Source: Nipponacmea schrenckii
Lineage: Eukaryota; Mollusca; Gastropoda; Lottiidae
Direction: 5' to 3'
DNA length: 64,000 nt
Assembly: GCA_030562195.1 (NCBI GenBank)
Contig: JAUJPP010000005.1
Location: forward strand, 9,544,826 to 9,608,825
Shown: positions 34,331 to 45,684 of the stretch, one piece after another
Layout of the letters: each line of letters begins with the position of its first letter
How positions within the stretch are numbered: position 1 is the stretch's first letter
The notes under the pieces: model-generated
Told to the model about the DNA's origin: nothing
Databases searched by the model: none
What the model saw: only the letters and a program-made list of their open reading frames with translations
Translations under genes and position numbers: made by a program

Positions 34331-35598
34331 CTTGGAGAATTAATTCCATGATCCAGTTTAAATACCATTGCATTGTACACTTTATTTTAACAAGGCCGTA
34401 TTAACCTGTATCACACTTAATGTTCTGTTATTAAACCATACTGAACTCCGCCCTCTACACAGCGTTTTGTGGGCATGGAAATAAGAACACAGAGTGATTT
34501 AATTTGATTGGCTGAGATTTTTTTGAGTGCAGCTTTCTAAAAGATTACTTTTTAACTACGAATAGTTCCAATTTAAAAAGCTACCTATATGAGATAATAT
34601 TGGAACGTCTAAATGATATCCTGTAGGCATTATAGAATCATGTTTAATAATTTTAATTTGGTCAAGTTCAAAAAACTTTATTCGCTTAAATTTTAAATAG
34701 ACATTTTGAATTTATGCCTACAGTCAACCAATTAGTAGCTATCCCAGTTAAATTAAAATATATAATTGGCAATCGTATTAAGAATTTTTGCTAAAAGTGT
34801 AATTAAAGACTCTTTGACTTTTCTTAAATACAGTCACTTTTATCATTGTGTCCTTTAATTAAGGCTGTGGTGTTACGTGGAATTATCAGTCCAAAATCTT
34901 CATTCGTTAATATTTCCTTGCAAACATGTATCAGACCATGTTTAATGTTATTTTAATTTTCAAAAATGGATATTCATTTTCTCATTGTATCATTTGAATA
35001 ATTGAAGTGTTAAATAATGAAATATCACATATGACATATGAGTTTCAATATTGGTGTCTTTATTTCCCCTCGGTTTATTAAATTACTGCATTGTGGGATA
35101 TCGTTACAATTGATCAGTTGTTAGTCTTTTGTAGCGTTTAAAAAGAACAACGACCCTTAATCCTTTCCAGATTGTTTTTAAAAATGTCGAGCTTTTAATA
35201 ACGAGATTTTCAAGCCTTTAATTTGAAGATTGCATGTTTGTTCGTTGTCAAAATTGATTCGTCCAATCAGAAATCTCTCTTCGCTAATCCCATGTTTCCG
35301 TTGACTGGCAAACACTCCGAGTTGATAGTCAAGAACATGTAAATAATGACTGATTATTAAATTGTTCAGGAGATTATCGAAGGATTTGCATTCAATTTAC
35401 TCGACTTAGTTATTGACGTTTGAACTCTCCATTCATTGAAGGTAGTTTTAAAGTCACGTATCAACATATATTGGCACATGTCATTTCTATGTAGAACTCG
35501 ATGGCTGAATTGTTGAAACTGATTTTCTTTCGACAATTTGCCTTCATGAAGTTAGCATTTTAAGCCATTAAAATCATTTTAAACAACTTTAAACTCTT
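34331..35598. other. No gene seen
   Basis: About 1.3 kb of AT-rich, repeat-poor sequence with scattered short motifs only. No supported exon or RNA gene was found. Confidence 0.4.
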
Positions 35599-35772
35599 TA
35601 AGAGAGAACAATTGTTATGGATATAGACTTCTATTTATTAACAACAGCACAACGTTTCATTACCCATACAGGTAACTTTTCATCACTTGAAAACGTTACC
35701 TGTATGTGTAATGAAACGTTGTGCTGTTGTTAATAAATAGAAGTCTATATCCATAACAATTGTTCTCTCTTA
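35599..35772. repeat. Nearly perfect 174-bp inverted repeat (hairpin)
   Basis: The left arm (35599-35676) and right arm (35695-35772) are 78 bp each with a single mismatch. The intervening 18 bases pair further (TTTTCA with TGAAAA, one bulged C), leaving a loop of only five bases. The arms start TAAGAGAGAACAATTGTTAT. Such a structure can be a recent inverted duplication, a foldback MITE, or, if transcribed, a source of double-stranded RNA. It shares AACGTTACCTGTATGTGT with the apex of the foldback element at 21807-22114. Confidence 0.95.
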
Positions 35773-36020
35773 ATGTGCAGTTATACTTCTAAATATCTTA
35801 CAAGGAAAACTTTAAACTCCTTTTTTTGTGTGTCTTAGAACATGTACCAGTCTATTAGACTGCTCAAATGGTGTCTAGGTACAGTAGATCTAGAGAGTTC
35901 ACATGGCTAATAATATCTAGGTACAGTAGATCTAGAGAGTTCCTGTAATAAATAGAAGTCTAATCCATAAAATATCTATGTGCAGTTACATTCTAAATAC
36001 TAGGAGTAGTCTTAGAACAT
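35773..36020. repeat. Partial duplication of hairpin right arm and flank
   Basis: TAATAAATAGAAGTCTAATC at about 35947 repeats, with changes, the outer part of the right hairpin arm. It is followed by ATGTGCAGTTACATTCTAAA, matching ATGTGCAGTTATACTTCTAA at 35774. A CTTAGAACATG block recurs at 35835 and 36012. The spacing of these blocks is roughly 175-215 bp. Confidence 0.7.
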
Positions 36021-36500
36021 GGCTAATAATAATCTAGGTACAGTAGATCTAGAGAGTTCACATTGCTAATAATATCTAGGTACAGTAGATCTAGAGAGTT
36101 CACATGGCTACTAATATCTAGGTACAGTAGATCTAGAGAGTTCACATGGCTACTAATATCTAGGTACAGTAGATCTAGAGAGTTCACATGGCTACTAATA
36201 TCTAGGTACAGTAGATCTAGAGAGTTCACATGGCAAACTAATATCTAGGTACAGTAGATCTAGAGAGTTCACATGGCTACTAATATCTAGGTACAGTAGA
36301 TCTAGAGAGTTCACATGGCTAATAATATCTAGGTACAGTAGATCTAGAGAGTTCACATTGCTAATAATATCTAGGTACAGTAGATCTAGAGAGTTCACAT
36401 GGCTACTAATATCTAGGTACAGTAGATCTAGAGAGTTCACATGGCTAATAATATCTAGGTACAGTAGATCTAGAGAGTTCACATGGCTACTAATATCCAG
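35862..36500. repeat. Tandem array, 42-bp unit, about 13 copies
   Basis: AATATCTAGGTACAGTAGAT plus CTAGAGAGTTCACATGGCTA is repeated with almost no change from 36020 to 36495. Earlier units (35862-35945) are separated from the rest by the duplicated hairpin flank. The unit length is a multiple of three, so both strands give long frames (125, 68 and 61 codons), none of which is a gene. Confidence 0.97.
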
Positions 36501-36746
36501 CTCCATTGATTGACTCCTATAGAATCTGTGAGATGGTGTATTATGCTGATTTTCTATTGTAATAAAACACAATACAACCCAGGCAGTGTTATTTACATAC
36601 TAAAATTAATTTCCGATATATACCCTACAATCTATAACTAGGTTGAAAATACATATGGTGTAAACTGCCCCCACCCCCTGACCCCACCCAGCTGTTTAAG
36701 CCTTACGTATAGTTAGGTTTAGTCTGCTCAACGATTAAGAGGGGTC
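36501..36746. other. No gene seen
   Basis: Unique sequence with a C-rich run at about 36668-36692. Confidence 0.4.
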
Positions 36747-37090
36747 TAACATTCAGTCCATAGATACAAACATAGACTCTTTATTTTACATGGGCCAGAA
36801 TTAGGTCCAATACAAAAGGACATGGTCCTGTCTCACATTCAGTCCATAGAGACAAACATAGACTCTTTATTTTACATAGGTCAGAATAGGTACAATACAC
36901 AAGGACATGGTCCTGTCTAACATTCAGTCCATGGAGACAAACATAGACTCTTTATTGTACATGGGTCAGAATTAGGTCCAATACACAAGGACATGGTCCT
37001 GTCTAACATTCAGTCCATAGAGACAAACATAGACTCTATATTTTACATGAACGAATTAGGTCCAGTACACAAGGACATGGTCATGAGCAT
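36747..37090 (+). repeat. 86-bp repeat, locus 2, four copies
   Basis: Units containing CTAACATTCAGTCCATAG and ACATAGACTCTTTATTTTAC recur at about 84-87 bp. They match loci 8127-8372 and 61690-62105. Confidence 0.92.
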
Positions 37091-37725
37091 GAAGCTATCC
37101 AAAAAAGCAATCAATCATAATTCCTAATTGCTTTGAGCAAAAGCATAATTAACTTTAAGTTTAAGTTTCAAGGATAAACAAAGTGTCTTTTAATGTTTTC
37201 ATTTACAGCTTGTAAAAATGATTAATGATTTTCAAAGAATTCAGCTAAATGTCCTTTTGTGTTTTCATTTTCATTCACGTCTGCTCGATTGCATGATTGC
37301 TTGAGAGGCAAAAGGCAGATGACACGAACCCCAATTGATCACCTTATATTGATAATTTAATTGTCACCCAATGGTCATAAAAATAGCCCAATTGACACAG
37401 AAAATGATGGAAATGAATTCTGGTATAGATTATACGAACGCTGACTCGTCTTCAATGTCACATTTTACGACCGAACAATCGATTGTCGAAACCTACGCTT
37501 ACATCTTGTCACTCAAGTTTCATTGCTTCGGTCTAATTTCAGGATCTGGCAATTCAATTTTTGAGGTGAAGTCAAATAAAAAGAAGTTCAACTTTCATGA
37601 CAGGAAATGTGCTGAATTTCAACCTACTCAAATAAATATTACAATCCATGCTGTCGTTTTTTATTCAAATTTTAAAAATGATAGTCCAGAAATTTCAAGA
37701 TAAGAAAAAGGACAGAACAGCTGAA
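37091..37725. other. No gene supported
   Basis: The 110-codon plus-strand frame at 37371-37703 starts with ATG but shows neither recognisable domain nor splice context. It could be chance in this AT-rich DNA. Confidence 0.35.
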
Positions 37726-37727
37726 TA

Positions 37728-38246
37728 AGTCCCACAGAAGAAGAACTAAGAAGATTACACATGAAGCAGAAGTCCCACAGAAGAAGAACTAAGAAGATTA
37801 CACATGAAGCAGAAGTCCCACAGAAGAAGAACTAAGAAGATTACACATGAAGCAGAAGTCCCACAGAAGAAGAACTAAGAGATTACACATGAAGCAGAAG
37901 TCCCACAGAAGAAGAACTAAGAAGATTACACATGAAGCAGAAGTCCCACAGAAGAAGAACTAAGAAGATTACACATGAAGCAGAAGTCCCACAGAAGAAG
38001 AACTAAGAAGATTACACATGAAGCAGAAGTCCCACAGAAGAAGAACTAAGAAGATTACACATGAAGCAGAAGTCCCACAGAAGAAGAACTAAGAAGATTA
38101 CACATGAAGCAGAAGTCCCACAGAAGAAGAACTAAGAAGATTACACATGAAGCAGAAGTCCCACAGAAGAAGAACTAAGAAGATTACACATGAAGCAGAA
38201 GTCCCACAGAAGAAGAACTAAGAAGATTACACATGAAGCAGAAGTG
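37728..38246 (+). repeat. Tandem array, 43-bp unit, 12 copies
   Basis: AGCAGAAGTCCCACAGAAGA plus AGAACTAAGAAGATTACACA is repeated with essentially one single-base deletion (about 37880). This is one of the most uniform arrays in the window. Confidence 0.98.
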
Positions 38247-39245
38247 AGAAGATGACACAGAAGCAGACACCATAACTCACAATAGAAGAACTTTACAGAA
38301 GAAGTTTGCAACTTAACATTTTCCTCACAAAAGCAGACACCATACAAAACAAGAAGAACTACACAGAAGAAGAAAAAATAATCTAGAAAAAGACATAGGA
38401 ACAAGTCATTCATTACTTTTTGTCAGCTATATGGATATTTTGTGGGATAGAAGATGACACAGAATAAGCCAGATGAGCCTGTTGTTCTCCATTACAACAA
38501 AGCAGATACTCACAGAAAAAGAACAAATAATCTAGGCAAATAAGACGACATAGAAAAAGGACAAATAATCTAGGCAAATAAGACGACACAGAAAAAGGAC
38601 AAATAATCTAGGCAAATAAGACGACACAGAAAAAGGACAAATAATCTAGGCAAATAAGACGAACAGAAGGACAAATAATCTAGGCAAATAAGACGACACA
38701 GAAATAGGACAAATAATCTAGGCAAATAAGACGACACAGAAATAGGACAAATAATCTAGGCAAATAAGACGACACAAAAAAGGACAAATAATCAGCAATA
38801 GAGAAGAAAAGCAATTCTAGGCAAATAAGACACACAGAAATAGGACAAATAATCAAGGCAAATAAGACGACACAGAAAAAGGACAAATAATCTAGGCAAA
38901 TAAGACAACACAGAAATAGGACAAATAATCTAGGCAAATAAGACGACACAGAAAAAGGACAAATAATCTAGGCAAATAAGACAACAAGAAAAAGGACAAA
39001 TAATCTAGGCAAATAAGACACACAGAAAAGACAAATAATCTAGGCAAATAAGACGACACAGAAAAAGGACAAATAAATCTAGGCAAATAAGACGACACAG
39101 AAAAAGACAAATAATCTAGGCAAATAAGACACACAAATAGGACAAAATTAGGCAATAAGGACACGAAATAGACAACTCATTAGGCAAATAAGACGACACA
39201 GAAATAGGAAAAAAATCTAGCAAATAAGAGACACGAAGAGAAAGT
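38247..39245 (+). repeat. Tandem array, 38-bp unit, about 19 copies, with graded left junction
   Basis: GGACAAATAATCTAGGCAAA plus TAAGACGACACAGAAAAA is repeated from about 38515. From 38247 to 38515 the sequence is intermediate: CACAGAAGAAG of the 43-bp unit gives way to CACAGAAAAAGGAC. Deletions accumulate towards 39240. The minus-strand frames (two of 90 codons, one of 89) are satellite translation. Confidence 0.95.
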
Positions 39246-39439
39246 CAACATTTGAAGACACATAAAAAGGACAAGATTCTAGAAATTGCTGAATTAAATC
39301 ACCTATTTCTAGAGGGCAATAATAACATCAAACATTATTAGGAAAATAAGCACAGAAGGAAAATAACAGCAAATAAGAAACAGAAAATTGAAACTTTTTC
39401 AAGGACATAATAGACGACACAGAAGGACAAATAACTCAC

Positions 39440-39720
39440 TACATAATAATGTACCTTTTTGAGGGACATAATAATGTCACCTTTTTGAGGGCATAATAAC
39501 GTCACCTTTTTGAGGGTAATAACGTCACCTTTTTGAGGGAATAATAAGTTACCTTTTTGAGGGACCAAATAACGTCACCTTTTTGAGGTTCAGAATAACA
39601 TCACCTTTTTGAGGGCAAATAACGTCACCTTTTTGAGGGACATAATAACGTCACCTTTTTGAATTAATAACGTTACTTATGAAGACAGTAATAACGTCCC
39701 TTTTACATAAAACGCATTTT
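39440..39720 (+). repeat. Minisatellite, about 26-bp unit, 10 copies
   Basis: AATAACGTCACCTTTTTGAG plus a GGACAT-type linker. Decay is stronger at both ends. Confidence 0.95.
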
Positions 39721-40369
39721 GCGGTTCAAATAACATGAATTTTTGAACACACAAGAAGGAACGTAATCTCAAAAAGCAAACTTTCAAAGAATAAGGCCAA
39801 GAGGAATAATTTCAAAAAGAAGATTCTGGAATACCATTCCAATTTCTAAATTGGAAATTTAGATTGTAGATGAAGCCAAATATTTCTAGATGTGGCAAAG
39901 ATTAAATAACTTTATTTGATAAGCACAGCGTGGTGATAAATTGTAAGATATACCATAACGATTCAATTGAATACTTTCTTTATAAGCAGTTGCGTCCCTT
40001 GTTTCCTTGCACGCATTGGCTTGATCAACTGAATTATTGCACCATAATTGGGCAACGTGATTCTTAATAGCTCTACTTTCAATTTCAGGCCATAAATTAT
40101 TTCTAAGTGATAGATTTCTGGAGAAACCATTCTCAGATTTCTTGGGAAATTTCTGATTTACTGCATGAAATGTTGTGTTTACAACCCTCATTTGTGTCAG
40201 AGCAGATTTATAGACGTAGATAGGTTTCCATCAAGCCTTCATTTAACTTGTTATAGTGATTTGTGAATCTGTAATTTGGGCAAAAAGTTCAGGGTCAATA
40301 TTCGCAAAGGTCAAGTCAAATAATCAAAGTACATTTTTAAATGGCCAAAAAAGATATAAACGCAGGGCT
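39721..40369. other. No gene supported
   Basis: A 101-codon minus-strand frame (39886-40191) has a fairly mixed composition but no recognised motif or splice context. It is recorded here as unresolved. Confidence 0.3.
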
Positions 40370-40500
40370 AAAAAAGAGAAAAGCATGGCCCAAAAAAAAA
40401 AAAAAAACATGGCTTAAAAAATAGAAAAGCATAGACAAAAAATAAATAAAAACATGGTTGAAAAAATAGAACAGCGTAGCTCAAAAATGGGAATGCTAGA
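40370..40500 (+). repeat. Degenerate repeat, about 30-bp unit, 4 copies
   Basis: AAAGCATGGC or AAACATGG(C/T)T blocks alternate with A-rich linkers. Confidence 0.7.
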
Positions 40501-40504
40501 CACA

Positions 40505-40660
40505 TAAACATGACACAAGGAACGTTTCTGGAGAAATTAACCTTTCAAGATGATTATCGTCTTCATCTGATTGGTCAATCACTATAATACATCTTAAATT
40601 CTGTTTACTTATCCAATTAGATTACTGTATTTACTGTAAAAATCTTTTATTTAAGTCAAA
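40505..40660 (-). mobile_element. Short palindromic MITE-like element, copy 4
   Basis: CATCTGATTGGTCAATCACT (40563) pairs with ATCCAATTAGATTACTGTAT (40611) as imperfect inverted ends. The AAAATCTTTTATTT arm on the right matches the left arms of the other copies in reverse. Confidence 0.55.
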
Positions 40661-40671
40661 TAAACAGTTAA

Positions 40672-41250
40672 GAGCTCTAGTCAGACATGACTGGTAAATA
40701 CAGTCAAATTAACAGTCTAGAGCTCTAGTTAGACATGACTGGTAAATACAGTCAAATCAACCATTTAGAGCTCTAGTCAGACATGACTGGTAAATACAGT
40801 CAAATCAACAGTCTAGAGCTCTAGTTATACATGACTGGTAAATACAGTCAAATCAACAGTCTAAAGCTCTAGTTAGACATGACTGGTAAATACAGTCAAA
40901 TCAACAGTCTAGAGCTCTAGTTAGACATGACTGGTAAATACAGTCAAATCAACATTCTAGAGCTCTAGTCAGACATGACTGGTAAATACAGTTAAATTAA
41001 CAGTCTAGAGCTCTAGTCATACATGACTGGTAAATACAGTCACATCAGGGTCTATAGTTCTAGTCAGACATGACTGGTAATTACAGTCAAATCAACAGTC
41101 TAAAGCCCTATTTAGACATGACTGGTAAATACAGTCAAATCAAGGGTCTAGAGCTCTAGTCAGACATGACTGGTAAATACAGTTAAATCAACAGTCTAGA
41201 GCTCTGGTCAGACATGACTGGTAAAAACAGATGAATCAACAGCCCTGTCC
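40672..41250 (+). repeat. Tandem array, 48-bp unit, 12 copies
   Basis: AGACATGACTGGTAAATACA plus GTCAAATCAACAGTCTAG and AGCTCTAGTT. Neighbouring units join through the palindrome AGAGCTCT. The last unit ends in CAACAGCCCTGT, the same ending as the solitary unit at 4031-4080. Confidence 0.97.
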
Positions 41251-41910
41251 ATAACTTTTTACAACTGGGTTGATGTGAATAATGCATAAAAGACGACTTA
41301 TTCATGATCACTAGACTGTTACAGGTCTACAGAAATCAGAAATAACCAAACAACATTTTTTTTATGTAACCAAGCAAAAACACAGATACTGACTGATACA
41401 GCCAGTATGACTGCAAATTAATCAAAAAGACAGAATAACACTTAAAAACAAGATGTCTCCATTAACCTGGTAGTTATCTTTCCTTGATTTTCATGTAAGC
41501 GAACATTAAAGGCTTTAAAGAAAAATAAAAGCCGTAAAAATATGGTCATAAATATCGAAAATGGTCATGAAAAATGACTAGCGTAGACAAAAAAAATGAC
41601 TAAAAGTTAATAAAGAAGATGAGATGACAGAATAATTCTGAAATCGGATCCATGGAATATTTTAACGGTCAGACATATTGTCATAAACTCCCATAGATAT
41701 CATTTTATTGTGTGTAGACGCATCATAAATTGGTTAAGTGAGATCTGATACAGCCGTTATTTGGCTCCCATATAGGGCAAAGTCTTTTACATTAGATTGG
41801 AAAAGGAAGAGATTGAGATTCTATATTTCACGCCCACTTTATCTCATTCAGGAAGAATTCAATAGTTTGAATTTGATTCAATTTTAAAACAATTAGATAT
41901 TACAAAAAAA
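41251..41910. other. No gene seen
   Basis: AT-rich unique sequence. No supported coding segment. Confidence 0.4.
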
Positions 41911-42357
41911 CATAATATTTATCAGTAGATAAACCTGCTGTCATAAATAACATAACAGAATTCTCATATAATCTGATAAATCTAAAATAACTTAGTAATT
42001 ATCCATAAAAAGGCAATTTAAAATTGAAAAATGTTCAATAAATTGATAGAGCTTTTTTCAATAATGACTTAGTTTTGTGAGTTTTCCAGATTTAAAGGGA
42101 TTCTGTTACTTTATAACACCAGGTAAGTTCACTGATGAATATATACACATATTGACCATTCTTGAGAACTAAATTTTATATTCATTCTAAGAGGCAGTAT
42201 CACTTTAAATTGATGATAATTTAGTTTTGTGAGTTTTCCAGATTTTAACTTTTTATTTTTTGGACACCAGTAAGTTCCCTGATGAATATATACTCATATT
42301 GACTATTCTTGAGAACTAAAATTTCATCTTCATTCTAAGACATAGTATCACTTTAAA
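41911..42357. mobile_element. Foldback element with duplicated right arm
   Basis: This is the same family as 59311-59787. The left part reads TATCAGTAGATAAACCTGCT and TCATAAATAACATAACAGAA. The apex hairpin is around 42026-42065. The right arm occurs twice, each copy with a TTAGTTTTGTGAGTTTTCCA block, GAATATATAC, and a CATTCTAAGA...GTATCACTTT end (ends at about 42207 and 42353). The duplicated unit is about 150 bp and includes the terminus. Confidence 0.65.
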
Positions 42358-42654
42358 AGAGCAAATGTTTAAAGTTGAGTAAAGTTTCCGATTTAAAAAT
42401 GAGTCATTTTTAAAAATTTAAATATCTTTATCTAAAAATTAAAAAATAATGAGCCAAAAAAAAAAAAGTTAAATTTGTTAAAATTTGATATTGTCTTATC
42501 TTAATTTTTTTAAATTTAAAAGTTTATTTTTGATAATAAATATGATAAATATGTGGAGTTTATCAGCATATAACAGTTAAATATGACTGATGATCATCAT
42601 TACACAGATAACTTACTAAACTAGACTTACATACTTATATCATATAATACCATA

Positions 42655-43602
42655 GAACTTAGCTGTTATGTTAACTTAAAACTTAGCTGGTATGTTGACT
42701 TAAAACTTAGCTGGTATGTAAACTTAAAACATAGTTAATATGTTAACTTAACACATAGCTGTTATTTAAAACATAGCTGGTATGCTACCTAGAACTTAGC
42801 TGGTATGTTAACTTAAAACATAGTTAATATGTTAACTTAACACATAGCTGTTATTCAAAACATAGCTGGTATGTTGACTTAGAACTTAACTGAAATGTTA
42901 TTTAGAACTAAGCTGGTATGTTAACTTAGAACTAAGCTGGTATGTTAACTTAGAACTTAGCTGGTATGTTAACTTAGAACTTAGCTGGTATGTTAACTTT
43001 GAACTTAGCTGGTATAGAAACTGTTAACTTTGAACTTAGCTGGTATAGAAACTTAGAACTTAGCTGGTATAGAAACTTAGAACTTAGCTGGTATAGAAAC
43101 TTAGAACTTAGCTGGTATAGAAACTTAGAACTTAGCTGGTATAGAAACTTAGAACTTAGCTGATATAGAAACTTAGAACTTAGCTGTATAGAAACTTAGA
43201 ACTTAGCTGGTATGTTAACTTAGAACTAAGCTGGTCTGTTAACTTTGAACTTAGCTGGTATAGAAACTGTTAACTTAGAACTTAGCTGGTATAGAAACTT
43301 AGAACTTAGCTGGTATAGAAACTTAGAACTTAGCTGGTATAGAAACTTAGAACTTAGCTGGTATAGAAACTTAGAACTTAGCTGGTATAGAAACTTAGAA
43401 CTTAGCTGGTATAGAAACTGTTAACTTGGAACTTAGCTGGTATAGAAACTTGAACTTAGCTGGTATAGAAACTTAGAACTTAGCTGGTATAGAAACTTAG
43501 AACTTAGCTGGTATAGAAACTTAGAACTTAGCTGGTATAGAAACTTAGAACATAGCTGGTATAGAAACTTAGAACTTAGCTGATATGATAACTTTAAATT
43601 TT
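42655..43602. repeat. Minisatellite, about 24-bp unit, about 40 copies
   Basis: ACTTAGAACTTAGCTGGTAT plus AGAA dominates from 42990 onward. The left part (42655-42990) uses TATGTTAACTTA in place of the TATAGAAACTTA junction. Blocks of AGAAACTGTTAACTT recur at about 43018, 43263 and 43410, hinting at a longer period. Confidence 0.97.
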
Positions 43603-45667
43603 AATCATCCTTATATAATCATATAAATATATAGATATACATTTGTCTTTTATTAAACTTTGACCATATACTCTCAATATGAACTGAGTAACTTGAACAA
43701 ATCATTGAAAGATCTAATTAATTTTAATCATCCTGATATAATTGGTCAAAAATAAAGATATACATTTGTCTTTTGCCTGCTAGTATTCGCTCTCCATTTA
43801 CTCATACCACATACTGTGGCCAGATTCTCATGTCATATATTGTCCAAATTCAGCCATTCATAGCCTGGTGGTCGTGTCTTATTGCTCTAGCGTAATTTGT
43901 GTCTATTCTAATGATCAGGAAGGGAAAGACACATCACAGTTGGCTTTTTCTCTCTTGATACATTTTATTCATTGCTGCCTTTCAGCTTGTCTACTGTAAA
44001 GTTTCCATACTCTCTCAGTCTCTTATTGTCAGTTGCTTTGGATAGTCGATTCTTTAACAACTATTGGAAAAGTAATAGAAGCTATTTTAACAATCCAATA
44101 GTACTGGTAGATATAAGTGTGATTTACTAAGGTAGTTAAGTTATTGCTATCAATATTGGTTAGTCAAGATAAAGCTTAGTTTTGCAGGAATTATAGATTG
44201 ATGCCACAGTGTGTATTCACCTACCAGTATATTTCAACAGTTAGGATTTTCTTTTGTATAGACTCGTATGAATTGGACTTCAAACAAGAATTTTGGATAT
44301 CACTAATCTTATACTGCATGCTTGAATTTTTAAGGCATCAATGTTTGTGATGAATGATTTTTTAGAATTGTGATAAATACTTTTGAAGAATTTGTGATAA
44401 ATGTAATTTTTTTGAAATTGTGAGACAAAATATTGGACTTTGAAACAAAATCTTTGGATATCACGAAAATCCAAATGCATTAAGTTGAAGAATTTCAAAG
44501 AATCGAGAAAAGACTTAGAAAACTGACTTTTTTTTAGTTATCACGAAAAAATCAAAAATTTATTCGGAAGTTATTTTTTCTAACAACTTCAGTCACTTGT
44601 GAAGGGAAATTTTTTAAAAATTGTGAAAACCAAATTATCGTGTACAAAAATAATGAAATTGAGGGAAATATCGTGCCAGCATTAATATGATTTGAAAGAA
44701 ATTTAAAAAACCCAACAGACTGTTTATTTTAAATGTAATTTTTGGGAAATAAGACGAGACGCCCAAATCATTGGGGATAAAAAACCTTTGATTAAATTAA
44801 ATGACTTTTAAACTTGGGAATCAGGAAACCGGAACGTAAGTTTTGAAAAATCTTGAGATCAAATTTGATTTTCGGCTTCACAGTCGACTGTTGCATTTAT
44901 GAAACATTTTTCTTGTTCTGTATTTTGGATCGATTTGAAAAAAATTTTCGTTGAAATTAAGCTAAATTGAATTGAAATGTATTATTTTGTAGAAGATATA
45001 TGTTCGTTTTGATCACGTAGTAGTTTTTGCCAATACGAGCAATTTATTTTTTTGTTCTACCATAAAACGAATTGTTGTGTACTTCTTTTCCTTCATGGAA
45101 AATATAAAAATAGCAATATTACTCAATCAATTTGCGTGCTAAAATTGTTTCCAAAATCGTTTTATTTTTAGATATAATTAGTCTGCAATAATTGCAGCTG
45201 CTGATGAAAAAAAACTTGGAAGTGGCAGAAAAATTTGTAAAAATTCCTTCTATAATTAAAGTCAAGTTATAATATTTTTTACTAAAGTCAAGTCACTTTT
45301 TATATTTCAGGTTTTGGGTTATGATAAGTCTACAATGTTTGTAAATTTAAGCTGAAGTGATATACGCTTAAAGTCTTGTTCTAGACTTGGTACAATACTG
45401 GATAGAACTTTCTTATGATTAAAGAAGCCAATCATTTTACAGTGGCTATCAAGTGCCTGTTTTACAATCCTCTTATTTTCTATGTTTTTCTCATCATGGT
45501 GATTTTGAGTTTCCGAATGAGAAAAAATAAAGTTATTTCCCTTCTTCGTAAATAACGGAATAGAAAACACGATATCGTGCTCGTTGTTATGAGAATATAG
45601 TATTATCATGGATTCGTATGTTCTTTGGTAAGTAACAACTCTGTATTCGTCATGTTTTTGTTTTTTT
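43603..45667. other. No gene supported
   Basis: About 2 kb of AT-rich, repeat-poor sequence. The 96-codon minus-strand frame at 45319-45609 has an ATG and a mixed composition, ending in LEQDFKRISLQLKFTNIVDL, but no homology or splice evidence. It is left unresolved rather than called. Confidence 0.3.
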
Positions 45668-45684
45668 GGGGGGTGGGGGGGGGG
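45668..45684 (+). other. G-run
   Basis: Six G, one T and ten G follow a T-rich stretch. It is the only strong G-run on this strand and could form a quadruplex. It may also be a length-error site. Confidence 0.8.

Noticed and set aside
36023..36572. Frames of 61-125 codons with repeated NSLDLLYLDISSHV
   Set aside because: Satellite translation of the 42-bp array, open on both strands.
37371..37703. 110-codon plus-strand gene
   Set aside because: Same reasons; no supporting feature on either side.
39886..40191. 101-codon minus-strand gene
   Set aside because: Composition is fairly mixed, but nothing else supports coding; it would need transcript evidence.
40672..41250. CRISPR-like regular repeats (also 60236-60895 and 54900-55575)
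   Set aside because: Units abut without unique spacers and vary gradually; the genome is clearly eukaryotic and no cas-like gene is present.
45319..45609. 96-codon minus-strand gene
   Set aside because: ATG and stop are present but no motif, homology or splice evidence; frames of this length can occur by chance.
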